The notes beneath the pieces were generated by a model. The model was not told the origin of the DNA and did no database searches. It saw only the letters and a program-made list of their open reading frames with translations. The position numbers and the translations under genes are program-made. From assembly GCA_018812485.1 (NCBI GenBank), contig JAHJDO010000014.1, positions 1 through 50,110 of the forward strand: a DNA stretch of 50,110 bases, in the 5' to 3' direction. This document shows, piece by piece, positions 34,920 through 43,761 of this stretch. The DNA comes from a bacterium. GTDB lineage: Bacteria > JAHJDO01. How positions within the stretch are numbered: the first letter of the stretch is position 1; each line of letters opens with the position of its first letter.

Positions 34920-35956
34920 TAGCTAATACCTTCCATAGACCAGCGTGATTTTTCAATTGCATAATCATCAGAAATTTGCCTTATAATATGTTTGAGATCC
35001 TTTGTTGTCATCCAATCAGAGTTGCTATCTGATGTGTATTTAAATCCATCCGGACAGAGTTTCCCAGCATATGCCTTATAGTCAAGAAGCTCTTTTTTAG
35101 ATGGAACACGCGACATGCTGATATAATAATCCTTAAACTGTACTGTATTGCGCGCATCATCATCCCCTATCAGGGTTTCATGAAGTTTTTCGCCCGGGCG
35201 AATTCCTACTATTTCCTGTTTGCAATCAGGAGCAACGGCTCTGGCAAGATCAACAATCTTCATAGAAGGAATCCTGGGCACAAATATTTCCCCACCTTTG
35301 ACTCTTGACAAGCACATAAGAATAAAGTGAGCGGCTTGATCCAGAGTAATCCAGAATCGGGTCATGCGCGGGTCAGTAATGGGCAATACACCTATTTTTG
35401 CCCTTTCTTTGAAAAACGGGATCACTGACCCTCTACTGGCAAGAACATTGCCATAGCGAACTGTTGCAAATTTAGTATTATCAAAGCCACTATAAGCATT
35501 AGCCGCTACAAACAGCTTGTCTGAGCACAGTTTTGTCGCTCCATACAGGTTTATTGGATTACATGCTTTATCTGTGGATAGAGCTATTACTTTTTCAACA
35601 TGGTTACACAGCGAAGCATCAATAACATTCATAGCTCCTAATACATTCGTTTTTATAAATTCCCCAGGATTGTATTCTGCTGTTGGCACTTGTTTTAATG
35701 CTGCTGTATGAATAACATAATCGACCTGATGAAATGCCATGATTAATCTATCCCTATCCCTAACATCCCCCAAAAAATATCTGATACATGGATATTTTCT
35801 TTCATTCCACCTCTGTGCCATTTCGAACTGCTTTAATTCGTCTCTACTAAGTATAATCAGCTTTTTAGGTTTATAGTTTTTCAGAATAATCTGTACAAGC
35901 TTCTTTCCTAGCGAACCTGTTCCTCCTGTAATAAGAATAACCTTATCATTTAGCAT
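34919..35956 (-). CDS. pseB: UDP-GlcNAc 4,6-dehydratase, PseB-type
   Basis: This 345-residue NAD(P)-dependent dehydratase is PseB-like: it converts UDP-GlcNAc to the 4-keto-6-deoxy sugar with C5 inversion, the first step to pseudaminic-type sugars. GGTGSLG is at 11-17. STDKACNP gives the catalytic Asp129 and Lys130, and YGATK gives Tyr138 and Lys142, matching the family triad. The AGGAG before ATG at 35954-35956 is strong. Its stop overlaps the fusion's start by one base. It follows the regulator by 25 bases, so it is the first enzyme gene of the operon. Full-length capsular CapD-like relatives are longer and membrane bound; this one is soluble. Confidence 0.92.
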   Translation of the reverse strand: MLNDKVILITGGTGSLGKKLVQIILKNYKPKKLIILSRDELKQFEMAQRWNERKYPCIRYFLGDVRDRDRLIMAFHQVDYVIHTAALKQVPTAEYNPGEFIKTNVLGAMNVIDASLCNHVEKVIALSTDKACNPINLYGATKLCSDKLFVAANAYSGFDNTKFATVRYGNVLASRGSVIPFFKERAKIGVLPITDPRMTRFWITLDQAAHFILMCLSRVKGGEIFVPRIPSMKIVDLARAVAPDCKQEIVGIRPGEKLHETLIGDDDARNTVQFKDYYISMSRVPSKKELLDYKAYAGKLCPDGFKYTSDSNSDWMTTKDLKHIIRQISDDYAIEKSRWSMEGIS

Positions 35957-35981
35957 CTTAAGTCTCCTGTGTATTTGTTGG

Positions 35982-36467
35982 TTATGGTAAAAATTTCAAA
36001 AACCCTTCCACCTTCGCAGACAATTTTCTGATACCTGCAATTTTTTGTTTATATATATGTGTAATTTTTTTATCCTCTTTATTAAGCTGTTTCCCTGCGC
36101 TTTGAAGCATTTCATCTGCTCTGGATAATCCATCATCTACCTCTCTTGTCCTTTTTGTTAATCCTTCTTTAAGACGGTTTTTAATTATTTCCAAAATATC
36201 TTCATTCGCTTTATAAAAATTACGCCTGCTTCCCTTTACCCATATCTTTTTTACTGCACCCCATCTTTCAAGTACGCGAATATTAACACTCACGTTCCCC
36301 TTGCTTACTTTCAGGACGTTTGTGATTTCATCAAGTGAGACCGGGTCACTGGAGATATAGAGCAGCGCATACATCTGACCAGCAATTGAATTCAACCCAA
36401 GATTTCCTGCCATGCTTCCAGCAATTTCAATAAAATAGTCGCGTACTTTTTCTATTCCTGGATTCAT
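35982..36467 (-). CDS. GbsR/MarR-type transcription regulator of the glycan operon
   Basis: This 161-residue winged-helix regulator is of the GbsR type. The helix-turn-helix is SLDEITNVLKVSKGNVSVNIRVLERWGAV at about 58-86, followed by a coiled dimerisation helix region (100-161). It is the first gene before pseB and the operon. AAGGG at 36477-36481 lies nine bases before the ATG at 36465-36467. An 18-base palindrome overlaps its promoter start, so self-control is likely (inference). GbsR proteins usually bind palindromes as dimers. Effector unknown. Confidence 0.88.
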   Translation of the reverse strand: MNPGIEKVRDYFIEIAGSMAGNLGLNSIAGQMYALLYISSDPVSLDEITNVLKVSKGNVSVNIRVLERWGAVKKIWVKGSRRNFYKANEDILEIIKNRLKEGLTKRTREVDDGLSRADEMLQSAGKQLNKEDKKITHIYKQKIAGIRKLSAKVEGFLKFLP

Positions 36468-36493
36468 AATAAAATACCCTTATGTTTCTTTGC

Positions 36494-36511
36494 GTTTAGA
36501 ATGTTCTAAAC
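36494..36511. promoter_or_regulatory. Palindromic operator candidate for the GbsR/MarR regulator
   Basis: The sequence GTTTAGAATGTTCTAAAC is a perfect 8+8 inverted repeat around a TG spacer. It lies just downstream of the -10 box, over the expected transcription start (about 36507) of the regulator gene. Size and symmetry suit a winged-helix dimer of the MarR/GbsR kind. Binding there would block transcription of the regulator and the operon. No second copy was seen in the window. This is a prediction from symmetry and position. Confidence 0.7.
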
Positions 36512-36513
36512 AT

Positions 36514-36542
36514 AGAATAAGATAAAATTTGGTGGGTGTCAA
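36514..36542 (-). promoter_or_regulatory. Promoter of the glycan operon
   Basis: On the minus strand a perfect -35 box TTGACA (complement 36537-36542) is followed by 17 bases and the -10 box TATTCT (complement 36514-36519). The start point should be near 36507. It is followed by about 40 bases of leader to the regulator's ATG at 36467. The promoter lies between the PilZ gene's stop and the regulator. It probably drives the whole minus-strand run to base 1, though internal promoters cannot be excluded. Confidence 0.75.
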
Positions 36543-36560
36543 GGGTTTGTTTGAAGATTG

Positions 36561-36935
36561 TTACAGTTTGTTGCTCAAATTCTTTGCAACAATATATGAG
36601 AATATTTTATTTCTTGTGCTTTCTAATAGGTTGGAGAATAATATGGCTATATTATATTTGCCTTTGTGTTTGGATAGTTCTGTACGAACAACAACGCCGT
36701 TGCAGTGGACACGGAAGAACTCACCCCTTGATGGAAAAGTTGTTGGAATTAACATATTTAAATCAAGCTTTGTCATTAAGGAAATTTTTTTATTTACTTC
36801 ACAATAGATGCCTGAGCAGCTGATATTATCAACCTTTGTCCTTACTGCTTCAAACCCATTATCTATCTCTGCATGAAAATCGGCTTTAGCTCTCGGGTAT
36901 TTTCGTCTTTCCGCTCTTCTTTCAGATATACTCAT
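36561..36935 (-). CDS. PilZ-domain protein
   Basis: This 124-residue protein is a single PilZ domain. Its arginine patch ERRKYPR (about 11-17) and the DNISCSG block (about 36-42) fit the c-di-GMP-binding RxxxR and (D/N)xSxxG motifs. It would sense cyclic di-GMP and control a partner such as a glycosyltransferase or motility protein. No diguanylate cyclase is visible in the window. The ATG at 36933-36935 has no clear ribosome site. It has its own strong promoter (36971-36999) and is separate from the regulator's operon. Confidence 0.85.
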   Translation of the reverse strand: MSISERRAERRKYPRAKADFHAEIDNGFEAVRTKVDNISCSGIYCEVNKKISLMTKLDLNMLIPTTFPSRGEFFRVHCNGVVVRTELSKHKGKYNIAILFSNLLESTRNKIFSYIVAKNLSNKL

Positions 36936-36970
36936 AATTAAACAAATTTCGTTTTCTTATCCTTAAAATC

Positions 36971-36999
36971 ATTATAACATTTAATGCATAATCTGCCAA
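36971..36999 (-). promoter_or_regulatory. Promoter of the PilZ gene
   Basis: On the minus strand TTGGCA (complement 36994-36999), 17 bases and TATAAT (complement 36971-36976) form a near-consensus sigma-70-type promoter. The start should fall near 36964, giving a leader of about 30 bases to the PilZ ATG at 36935. Its -35 box directly touches that of the divergent promoter at 37000. Confidence 0.75.
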
Positions 37000-37028
37000 T
37001 TGTTTTTCTTATAATCCTAATATATAAT
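37000..37028 (+). promoter_or_regulatory. Promoter of the GT-C-like gene, possibly giving a leaderless transcript
   Basis: TTGTTT (37000-37005), 17 bases and TATAAT (37023-37028) form a promoter on the plus strand. The expected start is near 37035, which is the A of the ATG of the next gene. No ribosome site precedes that ATG, so the transcript may be leaderless. A second TATAAT at 37010-37015 lacks a matching -35 box. Confidence 0.6.
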
Positions 37029-37034
37029 GAGTAA

Positions 37035-38627
37035 ATGACTGTTGTTCGAAAAATTACTGATTATAAAAGAAAAGCCCTTAACTCACTTTTAAGCGATAAT
37101 TCTATTTTTATAGGGTTGGTAGTCTTAAGCTTTTTATGTATTGGACTTCTGAATATTCTAACTCATGAAATGTGGCGGGACGAACTACAATCCTGGCTCA
37201 TTGCCAAGGATAGTGTCTCCATTATGAACCTGTTTAGCAATTTGAGATACGAAGGACATCCTGCGTTGTGGCATATATGCCTTTACTTATTCAGCAGGTT
37301 TACAGCTCAGCCAATTGTAATGCAATTCTTTCACTTACTATTAGCTGCAACAACAATATACATTTTTACAAGATTTTCGCCATTTACAAAGTTACAAAAG
37401 ATATTATTTGCTTTTGGTTACTTTCCTCTTTATGAATACGCTGCCATAAGCAGAAATTATGCAATGGGTGTTCTGTTTATCTTTTGCTTCTGCGCAGCGT
37501 TTCGAACCCGTACCAAAAACTACCTCGCTCTATCCTGTATTCTGTTCATGCTTGCTCAAACAAGTGTCTACGGCTTAATGATCGCTATCTGTTTTGGATT
37601 TACGCTGATCATGGAATATGTTCTCGATAGGAACCTGCGGAAATTATTGAGCGCAAGAAGAACGGAACTTGTTATCAGTATGTGCATATTTATTCTTGGC
37701 ATTATAATTACGGTTCTCCAACTTATCCAGCCCATTGACAGCGGAGGAAGAATCTGGGGAATGAATATTGATTTAAGACGCATCATACGTGTAATTACAA
37801 TCCCATGGAAAAGTTATATTCCAATTCCAGAGTTCATGAACACTAAATTTATTGTTTCTACAATACTCCCTTCCCGGATCCCTAGTGCAATCCTATCCAT
37901 CATTCTGTTATGTTTCTCTCTTCTGCTTTTTGTACGAAAGTCTGTTGTGACTTTTTTATATATTTCTGCAACTATTGGGCTTCTAATTTTTTCCTACATT
38001 ATACACTTTGGTGAGTTAAGACATCATGGACACCTGTTTATCTTGTTTATTGCATGTTTATGGATCTCAGATTATTACACTGATATAGAATCAAAATCGC
38101 GATTATTTAACAATCTGGCTAGGTGTTGCGAAAAATACAAAAATAGGTTTATTGTGGTAATTTTATTTATCCATCTCATCTTTGGCCTCGTTGCAAGCGG
38201 TGTGGATTGGTTTTACCCATTTTCTGCAGGCAAAGAAACAGCAAAATTCATCAAAGATAAACAAATGGATAATATGTTAATGCTTGGAGATATGGATTTT
38301 CCAGCATCTGTTGTGGCTGGTTACCTTAATCGCAAGATTTATTACACTCAGAGTAATAAATTCGGCTCTTTCATTATCTGGAATAACAAAAGAGGGGACC
38401 GCAGCGCCTATGAAATTCTTAAAAAAGCTCAGGAACTGACACTACAGAGAAAAGAAGACATATTGCTTATTATGAATTATGACCTTGATATATCCTCTGC
38501 TTTAAATCCTATTGTCAAAATTAAAGAATTCAAAAAAAGCATTGTGCCTAACGAGAAGTATTATCTATATCTCATGAGTTATGATAGAAGGGAAACATCA
38601 TGTCGGATCAAAAAACAGCTATTATAA
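37035..38627 (+). CDS. GT-C-like membrane glycosyltransferase
   Basis: This 530-residue membrane protein has about ten hydrophobic segments from residue 23 on, and the loop motif WRDELQSW (about 47-54) after the first segment. This acidic loop followed by [13 protein letters not shown] is the layout of GT-C enzymes such as ArnT, PMT and RgtA-type transferases, which use polyprenyl-phosphate sugars at the outer face. The C-terminal soluble part (about 400-530) is not recognised. Its stop is 28 bases into the flavoprotein gene, so the two are coupled. It may glycosylate lipid or protein; no acceptor is evident. Confidence 0.75.
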   Translation: MTVVRKITDYKRKALNSLLSDNSIFIGLVVLSFLCIGLLNILTHEMWRDELQSWLIAKDSVSIMNLFSNLRYEGHPALWHICLYLFSRFTAQPIVMQFFHLLLAATTIYIFTRFSPFTKLQKILFAFGYFPLYEYAAISRNYAMGVLFIFCFCAAFRTRTKNYLALSCILFMLAQTSVYGLMIAICFGFTLIMEYVLDRNLRKLLSARRTELVISMCIFILGIIITVLQLIQPIDSGGRIWGMNIDLRRIIRVITIPWKSYIPIPEFMNTKFIVSTILPSRIPSAILSIILLCFSLLLFVRKSVVTFLYISATIGLLIFSYIIHFGELRHHGHLFILFIACLWISDYYTDIESKSRLFNNLARCCEKYKNRFIVVILFIHLIFGLVASGVDWFYPFSAGKETAKFIKDKQMDNMLMLGDMDFPASVVAGYLNRKIYYTQSNKFGSFIIWNNKRGDRSAYEILKKAQELTLQRKEDILLIMNYDLDISSALNPIVKIKEFKKSIVPNEKYYLYLMSYDRRETSCRIKKQLL

Positions 38628-40063
38628 TTGGAGCAGGTCCCGCAGGTCTAACTGCAGCTTACGAGCTGCTAAACAGAACAGATATCAAACCTATTATTTA
38701 TGAGATGACAGAAGATATTGGCGGTATTTCCAAGACAATAAATTATAAAGGCAATAGAATAGACATAGGAGGGCACAGATTTTTCTCTAAATCTGACAGA
38801 GTTACGCAGTGGTGGCGGAATATTCTTCCCTCGCAAATGTTAACTCGTACCCGGCTTTCAAGAATTTTTTTCCTGCGAAAATTATTTGATTATCCTATTT
38901 CTTTGAATCTCAATACTTTTTCAAATCTTGGATTTATGCGAATTATTAAGATAGGTCTGAGCTATATCAAAACACGATTTTCTCCAATAAAAAACGAAGG
39001 ATCTCTTGAAGACTTTTTTATCAACAGATTTGGCAAAGAACTATATCTTACATTCTTTAAAGATTATACAGAAAAGGTCTGGGGAATTCCTTGTAATAGA
39101 ATTAGACCTGAATGGGGCAGGCAAAGAATAAAAGGTTTGTCTATTAGTAAAGCACTGCTCCATGCTGTGAAAAAACAGAAAAATACAGAGACCAGCCTAA
39201 TTGGACAATTTATGTATCCTAAATTTGGCCCTGGTCAAATGTGGGAACAAGTTGCCAGAATCATTAAAGAAAAAGGCGGAGAAATATATCTAAAGCATAA
39301 AGTAATTGGTCTTAAGCACAATGATAATAAAATAGTGGAAGCTGTTGTAAAAGAGAAAACTACTAATGATCTGATAACTAAAACAGCAGATTCTTTTTTC
39401 TCAACAATGCCTGTTAAAGAACTAATACAATCTCTTCAGGATGGTGTACCACGAGAGGTCCATCATGTAGCCCATGGATTGATATATCGCGATTTTATAA
39501 CGGTTGGCTTACTGCTAAGGAAGCTAAAAATAAAGAATGGAACTAAAATAAAAACTATTAATAATATTGTTCCTGATAACTGGATTTATATTCAAGAAAG
39601 AGATGTAAAACTTGGCAGAATTCAGATATTTAATAACTGGAGTCCTTACATGGTTAAAGATGAAAATACTGTATGGATAGGATTAGAATACTTTTGCAAT
39701 GAAGGAGATGAACTATGGAATAAGGCTGATGAGAGTTTTGCCAAGTTTGCAATTGATGAATTAGCTAAAATTGATATTATAGAAAAAGAAGATGTGCTTG
39801 ATAGTGTTGTCATTCGAATGCCAAAAACCTATCCAGCTTATTTTGGCACATATGACCAATTTCATGTGATCAAAAACTTTACTGATAAATTTGAAAACCT
39901 GTTTTTAATAGGCAGAAACGGTATGCATAGGTATAATAATCAAGACCATTCTATGCTTACAGCAATGGCTGCTGTTGAAAACATTATCAATAATATTAAA
40001 TCCAAACACAACATTTGGGCCGTGAATACTGAAGATGAGTATCATGAGGATAACAAAGATTAG
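38600..40063 (+). CDS. FAD-dependent amine-oxidase/UDP-galactopyranose-mutase-like flavoprotein
   Basis: This 487-residue flavoprotein has the FAD motif [17 protein letters not shown] (8-24), then [19 protein letters not shown], the C-terminal [14 protein letters not shown] block and [10 protein letters not shown]. This family lies near UDP-galactopyranose mutase and protoporphyrinogen oxidase-like proteins and is common in glycan clusters. It could contract a nucleotide sugar ring or oxidise a sugar or lipid. It shares a transcript with the GT-C gene. It ends in an intact tail ([15 protein letters not shown]), so the cutA scrap after it does not cut it. Confidence 0.85.
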   Translation: MSDQKTAIIIGAGPAGLTAAYELLNRTDIKPIIYEMTEDIGGISKTINYKGNRIDIGGHRFFSKSDRVTQWWRNILPSQMLTRTRLSRIFFLRKLFDYPISLNLNTFSNLGFMRIIKIGLSYIKTRFSPIKNEGSLEDFFINRFGKELYLTFFKDYTEKVWGIPCNRIRPEWGRQRIKGLSISKALLHAVKKQKNTETSLIGQFMYPKFGPGQMWEQVARIIKEKGGEIYLKHKVIGLKHNDNKIVEAVVKEKTTNDLITKTADSFFSTMPVKELIQSLQDGVPREVHHVAHGLIYRDFITVGLLLRKLKIKNGTKIKTINNIVPDNWIYIQERDVKLGRIQIFNNWSPYMVKDENTVWIGLEYFCNEGDELWNKADESFAKFAIDELAKIDIIEKEDVLDSVVIRMPKTYPAYFGTYDQFHVIKNFTDKFENLFLIGRNGMHRYNNQDHSMLTAMAAVENIINNIKSKHNIWAVNTEDEYHEDNKD

Positions 40064-40173
40064 TCAAGAAGCTTCACAGTTACGATGTCCCTGAAATAAT
40101 CGCCATGCCTATAATCGGTGGTAATGAAGAATACTTAAAATGGATAAACGAGAGCCTAAAAAGCAAGTTATAA
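40054..40173 (+). pseudogene. cutA: 3' fragment of cutA (divalent-cation tolerance protein)
   Basis: The plus-strand frame ending at the TAA at 40171-40173 reads KKLHSYDVPEIIAMPIIG, then GNEEYLKWINESLKSKL. This matches the last third of CutA, whose family end reads HPYxVPEI..LPV..GNxxYLxWxxE. A stop at 40051-40053 is just upstream in frame, and the N-terminal about 70 residues that family members have are missing. The piece starts at the end of the flavoprotein gene and has no start codon or ribosome site of its own. It is a remnant, probably left by recombination that put the glycan module next to an older neighbour. Family assignment rests on about 35 residues. Confidence 0.8.
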
Positions 40174-40300
40174 TTTTTCTTATTCTGATAGCAATGTTTA
40201 TTATTTGAGTTTAGGAAGGTTGGTGAATCTATCCTGATAAAGGGAAAATAAGAGCAGTACAAAAGCGTAGATGTGGAGTTTCCACTAAATTAACAAAATT
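40174..40300. other. Non-coding gap between convergent gene ends
   Basis: This stretch between the cutA fragment and the DUF4091 gene's stop codon holds no gene I can support. It contains a short inverted repeat (GTGGA at 40273-40277 and TCCAC at 40281-40285) with a three-base loop, which lacks a T-run and is only a weak candidate terminator for either strand. Confidence 0.5.
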
Positions 40301-42793
40301 TTAACTTCGGTTATTTCTGTTCAGTTCTATAAGTAATCTCAATATCTTTATCCTTGCCTGGTCAATGAAGGAACGATCTTCTTTCTCAAGCCGGGTATTC
40401 TCTTCTGCCTTATCCACCACTTCTTGCGGTAGAGTTTCCAAAAAATGACTGGCTTTAGTGAGAAGGGGATTTTTTTGACCTTGCTTTTTCATTTCTGTTA
40501 CTTTATCTTTAAGCATTTTTAGATATTGATAATCCTCTATTCCTTCCCGGGCTGCTTCCCAATGCTTGGAGATAGTAATGCTATCCGGAGCAATATAAAC
40601 AGGAGTGCAACTTATCTTTCCCATGTCTGGATATTCATTCCAGCTGCTGGGATCGCCACTGGCTCCATAAGCCCAGAACATAGACCCAACTGCATTATGA
40701 AGGAAGCAGTGCCAGGGTTGAGCTCGATAATATCCAGTGGGATCAAGGTGAAGGGGCGAAAGACTACAACTATAGAACCAGAGAGTTTTCCCTTTTTGCT
40801 GAAGTTTATCGTAAAAATCTTCTAATCTCTGACCACCCTTGTAGTACGTACTGAGGAGAGGACAGATAATATCGCAGTAATCCAGTGTCTCTTTAGCAAA
40901 ATTTATATCCCATACCTGTGTCCCGGTAGGATCGATAAATATAGAAATCTCTGAAGTGCCATTTTTAATCGCCCTTGCCCAGTCCAGAATAGCTTTAAAA
41001 GCAATCTCAGTATTAGGTTCATCTATTAAATGAATCCCAACCTGTCCTGGTTTTAATCCTATTTCTCTGTTATGCTTTGCCCAGGCTGCCGCCCATTGAC
41101 TTACAGCTTTATTGAAAATTTGACTGCCTCTTTCTTTGCCGACAAAGGAACTAGTGGGGCAAATGCAAGCAAGCAGAATATAATAATGAGCATCCGGCCA
41201 CATCTTCACCCACTCATCGAATTTGGAGAAGTCAGGAGCCTGAATAAGGTTTCCTTCTGCATCAATATCTTCCTGTTTTGGCCAGGGAATAGTCTTACTC
41301 TTGTTCCACCAGGAATTGCCCCAGGGAACATTTACGAAGTGAGTATTCATATCCTTAATGGCTGCTTCTCTATTTTGAGGGGTTATTCCTAAGAAAGATG
41401 ATGGACATGCATCAACATAGTCGAACATGCCAAAACAGAAATCCGGCTTCTCCGGGAAAGAGATGGGAGCCAGAGAAAGTTGAAGAGGAATTTCTTTGGT
41501 TAATGTTTCGCATTTAATGAGGATGCTACCGTGATAATCCCCAGGCGAAACTTTTTTGGGATGAAAAGAGAGCCAGATTTGCTTGGTCATTCCAGAGGGA
41601 ACTGCTGTGATATAGAAATTAGCTTCTTTTTCTATCTCTGTTAAAGCAGAGGCAACGACTATTCCTTCTCGGGTATCTACATATTCTACTTGATAAACTC
41701 GAACATAATCAGGATTTATCCCCTTTGGCAGACCCCTAATTTGAAACCTGGCTTTTATGTCTTCTTCTGAAGCATTTGTAAGATTAAATACTTCAGCACG
41801 GTATTCATTTTGCATCATTGTTACTTTTAGATTAGGAAAACTACCCATTGGTTCTTCGAAAAGAGTTAAAGGTACATAGCGGTGTTTATGCCAGAGAGAG
41901 AGAGAAGGGAAACCTTGGGCGGAAAGAATTTTGGCATGAAGTTTAAAGATTCTTCGATGCAAATGATTATAAGGAACAATGGCTTTGAACTCCTCCCATT
42001 GGTTTGGATAATCAGACTCTTTAATCTGCTTAGCGATACTTTCTGTTTCCTGGAGTGCTTTTTTCTTATTCTGAGAATGAAGTTTGGAGGTTTTTATCAG
42101 ACTTTTTACTTCTTTGAGGTCTAACCGGAACCGACGACGGCAACCACTTTGTGTGAATTGCCTTTTACTTAATAGTCCAGCAGCAGTTACAGGTTCTCCA
42201 GAATAAGGAAGATTCAGAAAGGAGGCATCTCCTCGATAAACCTCAATCTCGTCACAGAAAACATAGTTATCGCTACTGGGACAAAATGGTAATAACCTGA
42301 TGTAGCGTCCCTTAGTCTCCAGTTTATCAGTTTTGTAGCGGAAGGTTTGATGCACACCGGGTTTTGGTAAAGAGCATTCAACTAATTGTGTCAGGTCTTC
42401 TACCAGGAAAAATGTTTTGCCATCCTCGCTTGCTAAGATATAAATTGCCAATGGCCAATTCACTCCTGCAATACCGGCAGCGGTGCTAAAAGAGATGCCT
42501 TTTATTGGCTCTACCCTGCCTAAGTCAATCGTGATAATAACTTGCTTTCTTGGTCTACTAGTCCAGCCTACGGTAGTCTTCTGAGTCCAGAAACTACCAA
42601 CTCCAGCTGAGTAGACACCATCGGTTAGTTGAGTCTTATCTCCGGTATCGGTACAATGAGGATAGTTCGGGGATGGAGAGAGACTATAAGGTTTCTGGAA
42701 GGCAATATTATTTTTATTTTCCTGAGCAAAAGCAACAGTAGAAATTAAAATCCCCAAAATACCACAAATAATTTTCGTAATTTTCCCTTTCAT
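40301..42793 (-). CDS. Secreted discoidin-like/DUF4091 protein
   Basis: This 830-residue exported protein has a signal peptide (1-23, ending VAFAQ). A discoidin/F5-8C-type region lies at about 60-195, with TKGRYIRLLPF and a CDEIEVYRG end. The C-terminal half is a glycosidase-like barrel with IHLIDEPNTE, and ends with a DUF4091 block (EGIEDYQYLKML near 770). Such proteins are thought to bind and perhaps cleave complex glycans, though few have proven activity. The candidate acid is Glu in DEPN, by analogy with other barrels (inference). It is the last gene of the LacI operon. Convergent with the plus-strand genes. Confidence 0.8.
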   Translation of the reverse strand: MKGKITKIICGILGILISTVAFAQENKNNIAFQKPYSLSPSPNYPHCTDTGDKTQLTDGVYSAGVGSFWTQKTTVGWTSRPRKQVIITIDLGRVEPIKGISFSTAAGIAGVNWPLAIYILASEDGKTFFLVEDLTQLVECSLPKPGVHQTFRYKTDKLETKGRYIRLLPFCPSSDNYVFCDEIEVYRGDASFLNLPYSGEPVTAAGLLSKRQFTQSGCRRRFRLDLKEVKSLIKTSKLHSQNKKKALQETESIAKQIKESDYPNQWEEFKAIVPYNHLHRRIFKLHAKILSAQGFPSLSLWHKHRYVPLTLFEEPMGSFPNLKVTMMQNEYRAEVFNLTNASEEDIKARFQIRGLPKGINPDYVRVYQVEYVDTREGIVVASALTEIEKEANFYITAVPSGMTKQIWLSFHPKKVSPGDYHGSILIKCETLTKEIPLQLSLAPISFPEKPDFCFGMFDYVDACPSSFLGITPQNREAAIKDMNTHFVNVPWGNSWWNKSKTIPWPKQEDIDAEGNLIQAPDFSKFDEWVKMWPDAHYYILLACICPTSSFVGKERGSQIFNKAVSQWAAAWAKHNREIGLKPGQVGIHLIDEPNTEIAFKAILDWARAIKNGTSEISIFIDPTGTQVWDINFAKETLDYCDIICPLLSTYYKGGQRLEDFYDKLQQKGKTLWFYSCSLSPLHLDPTGYYRAQPWHCFLHNAVGSMFWAYGASGDPSSWNEYPDMGKISCTPVYIAPDSITISKHWEAAREGIEDYQYLKMLKDKVTEMKKQGQKNPLLTKASHFLETLPQEVVDKAEENTRLEKEDRSFIDQARIKILRLLIELNRNNRS

Positions 42794-42815
42794 TTTTTCT
42801 TCAAATCCTTACTCT

Positions 42816-43724
42816 TTACAATATAGGTGATAATTTGATCTTACTGAGCATATTTGTGAGGTTCTCCAATGAAAGATCTATCTCCTTTTGCTCACGGAGA
42901 GGAATAGAACCTTTTTTCTTTATTCTTTCCACCTTTTTTTTAAGAGAGGCTATTTTTGCTTCTGCATCCTTTTTCATCTTTTCTGATTCAGGAGAAAGAT
43001 TGGTAAAAGAAGCAATCTTATTTTCTTTTTCCTCTAAAGTTTTTTCCCAGAGACTTATCTTCTCACTAATTCTTTCCTTAGCAGGAGTCCATCTTTTCTC
43101 TATATCTTCTTCATAGGCTTCTTCCGTCGGAATTTCTCCCTCTATTTTAATGTCATCAACATAAACTACTATTCTTTCCCCTTTTTTTCCATAAAGGAAA
43201 ATACCGATCCTATTTACATAGACACCAACATTTTCTTTTCCTACTGCCCAGCCCCCGCGGATTATCGTCTTGACTAATACCTGGCTAAACTTAACTAAAT
43301 CTTTCTCTATCAGTTTCCATTCCCCTTTTTCCCCATAATCAAAACGCCAACACCCAGAACCGGCAGGACAAGTAACCCCTGCTCCTAAAGCAGCTCTACC
43401 AGTAGTCTCTTCTCCTAAAAAGATACGAGCGGAGAAGTTAAGTTTTCCTTCTGCTGGAACTTTTATTGGGATATACCAGTAGAAGTAACAGCTTTCATGA
43501 AAGGTTACATCAAGTTTAAAGGAATTCTTCCCGGAATATGCTTTTTCCTCTGTTAATCCTTTGAAGTCTATCGTAAGCTTGTGCTTACTAAGTGTCCATA
43601 CCTTTACCGGGTCAGTCTTCTCAAAATCCTGGGTATAAAGAAAAGATTCTTTTTCTAACTCTTCTGCCCCTACTCCCTTAAAACCTAAAAGTAAAATCAC
43701 TACTATCAAAATCTTCTTTAACAT
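42816..43724 (-). CDS. Secreted beta-sandwich and coiled-coil protein of unknown function
   Basis: This protein has 302 residues from the ATG at 43722-43724, with AGGAGA upstream. The frame is open further, but those codons lie in the tandem-repeat and pseudopilin end and look like read-through. A signal peptide (1-18, LKKILIVVILLLGFKGVGA) leads to a carbohydrate-binding-like beta-rich domain (about 25-195, with a VYVDDIKIEG end). After that, a charged helical part (200-290) is likely a coiled coil. It may bind glycan and oligomerise. No known catalytic motif is visible. It lies between the pseudopilin and DUF4091 genes. Confidence 0.6.
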   Translation of the reverse strand: MLKKILIVVILLLGFKGVGAEELEKESFLYTQDFEKTDPVKVWTLSKHKLTIDFKGLTEEKAYSGKNSFKLDVTFHESCYFYWYIPIKVPAEGKLNFSARIFLGEETTGRAALGAGVTCPAGSGCWRFDYGEKGEWKLIEKDLVKFSQVLVKTIIRGGWAVGKENVGVYVNRIGIFLYGKKGERIVVYVDDIKIEGEIPTEEAYEEDIEKRWTPAKERISEKISLWEKTLEEKENKIASFTNLSPESEKMKKDAEAKIASLKKKVERIKKKGSIPLREQKEIDLSLENLTNMLSKIKLSPIL

Positions 43725-43737
43725 AATCTGTCTCCTG

Positions 43738-43761
43738 TTATTGTTATGGTTATTGTTATGG
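43738..43761. repeat. 12-base tandem repeat at the pseudopilin stop
   Basis: The unit TTATTGTTATGG occurs twice in a row (43738-43749 and 43750-43761). The second copy contains the pseudopilin's stop codon (43756-43758). It probably arose by slippage and leaves the next gene's ribosome site (near 43730) intact. Confidence 0.8.

Noticed and set aside
36568-36592. Inverted repeat TTGTTGC...GCAACAA at the end of the PilZ gene
   Set aside because: It has an 11-base loop and no T-run; it lies inside the coding region and could be chance in AT-rich DNA.
36529-36823. Two overlapping plus-strand frames opposite the PilZ gene
   Set aside because: They are antisense to a clear PilZ domain and to the operon promoter; no ribosome site.
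37010-37015. A second TATAAT upstream of the GT-C gene
   Set aside because: No -35-like box lies at 16-18 bases, while the 37023-37028 box has one at exactly 17.
40273-40285. Short hairpin GTGGA-GTT-TCCAC as a terminator
   Set aside because: The stem has only five pairs and no T-run on either side, so it is not a convincing rho-independent terminator.
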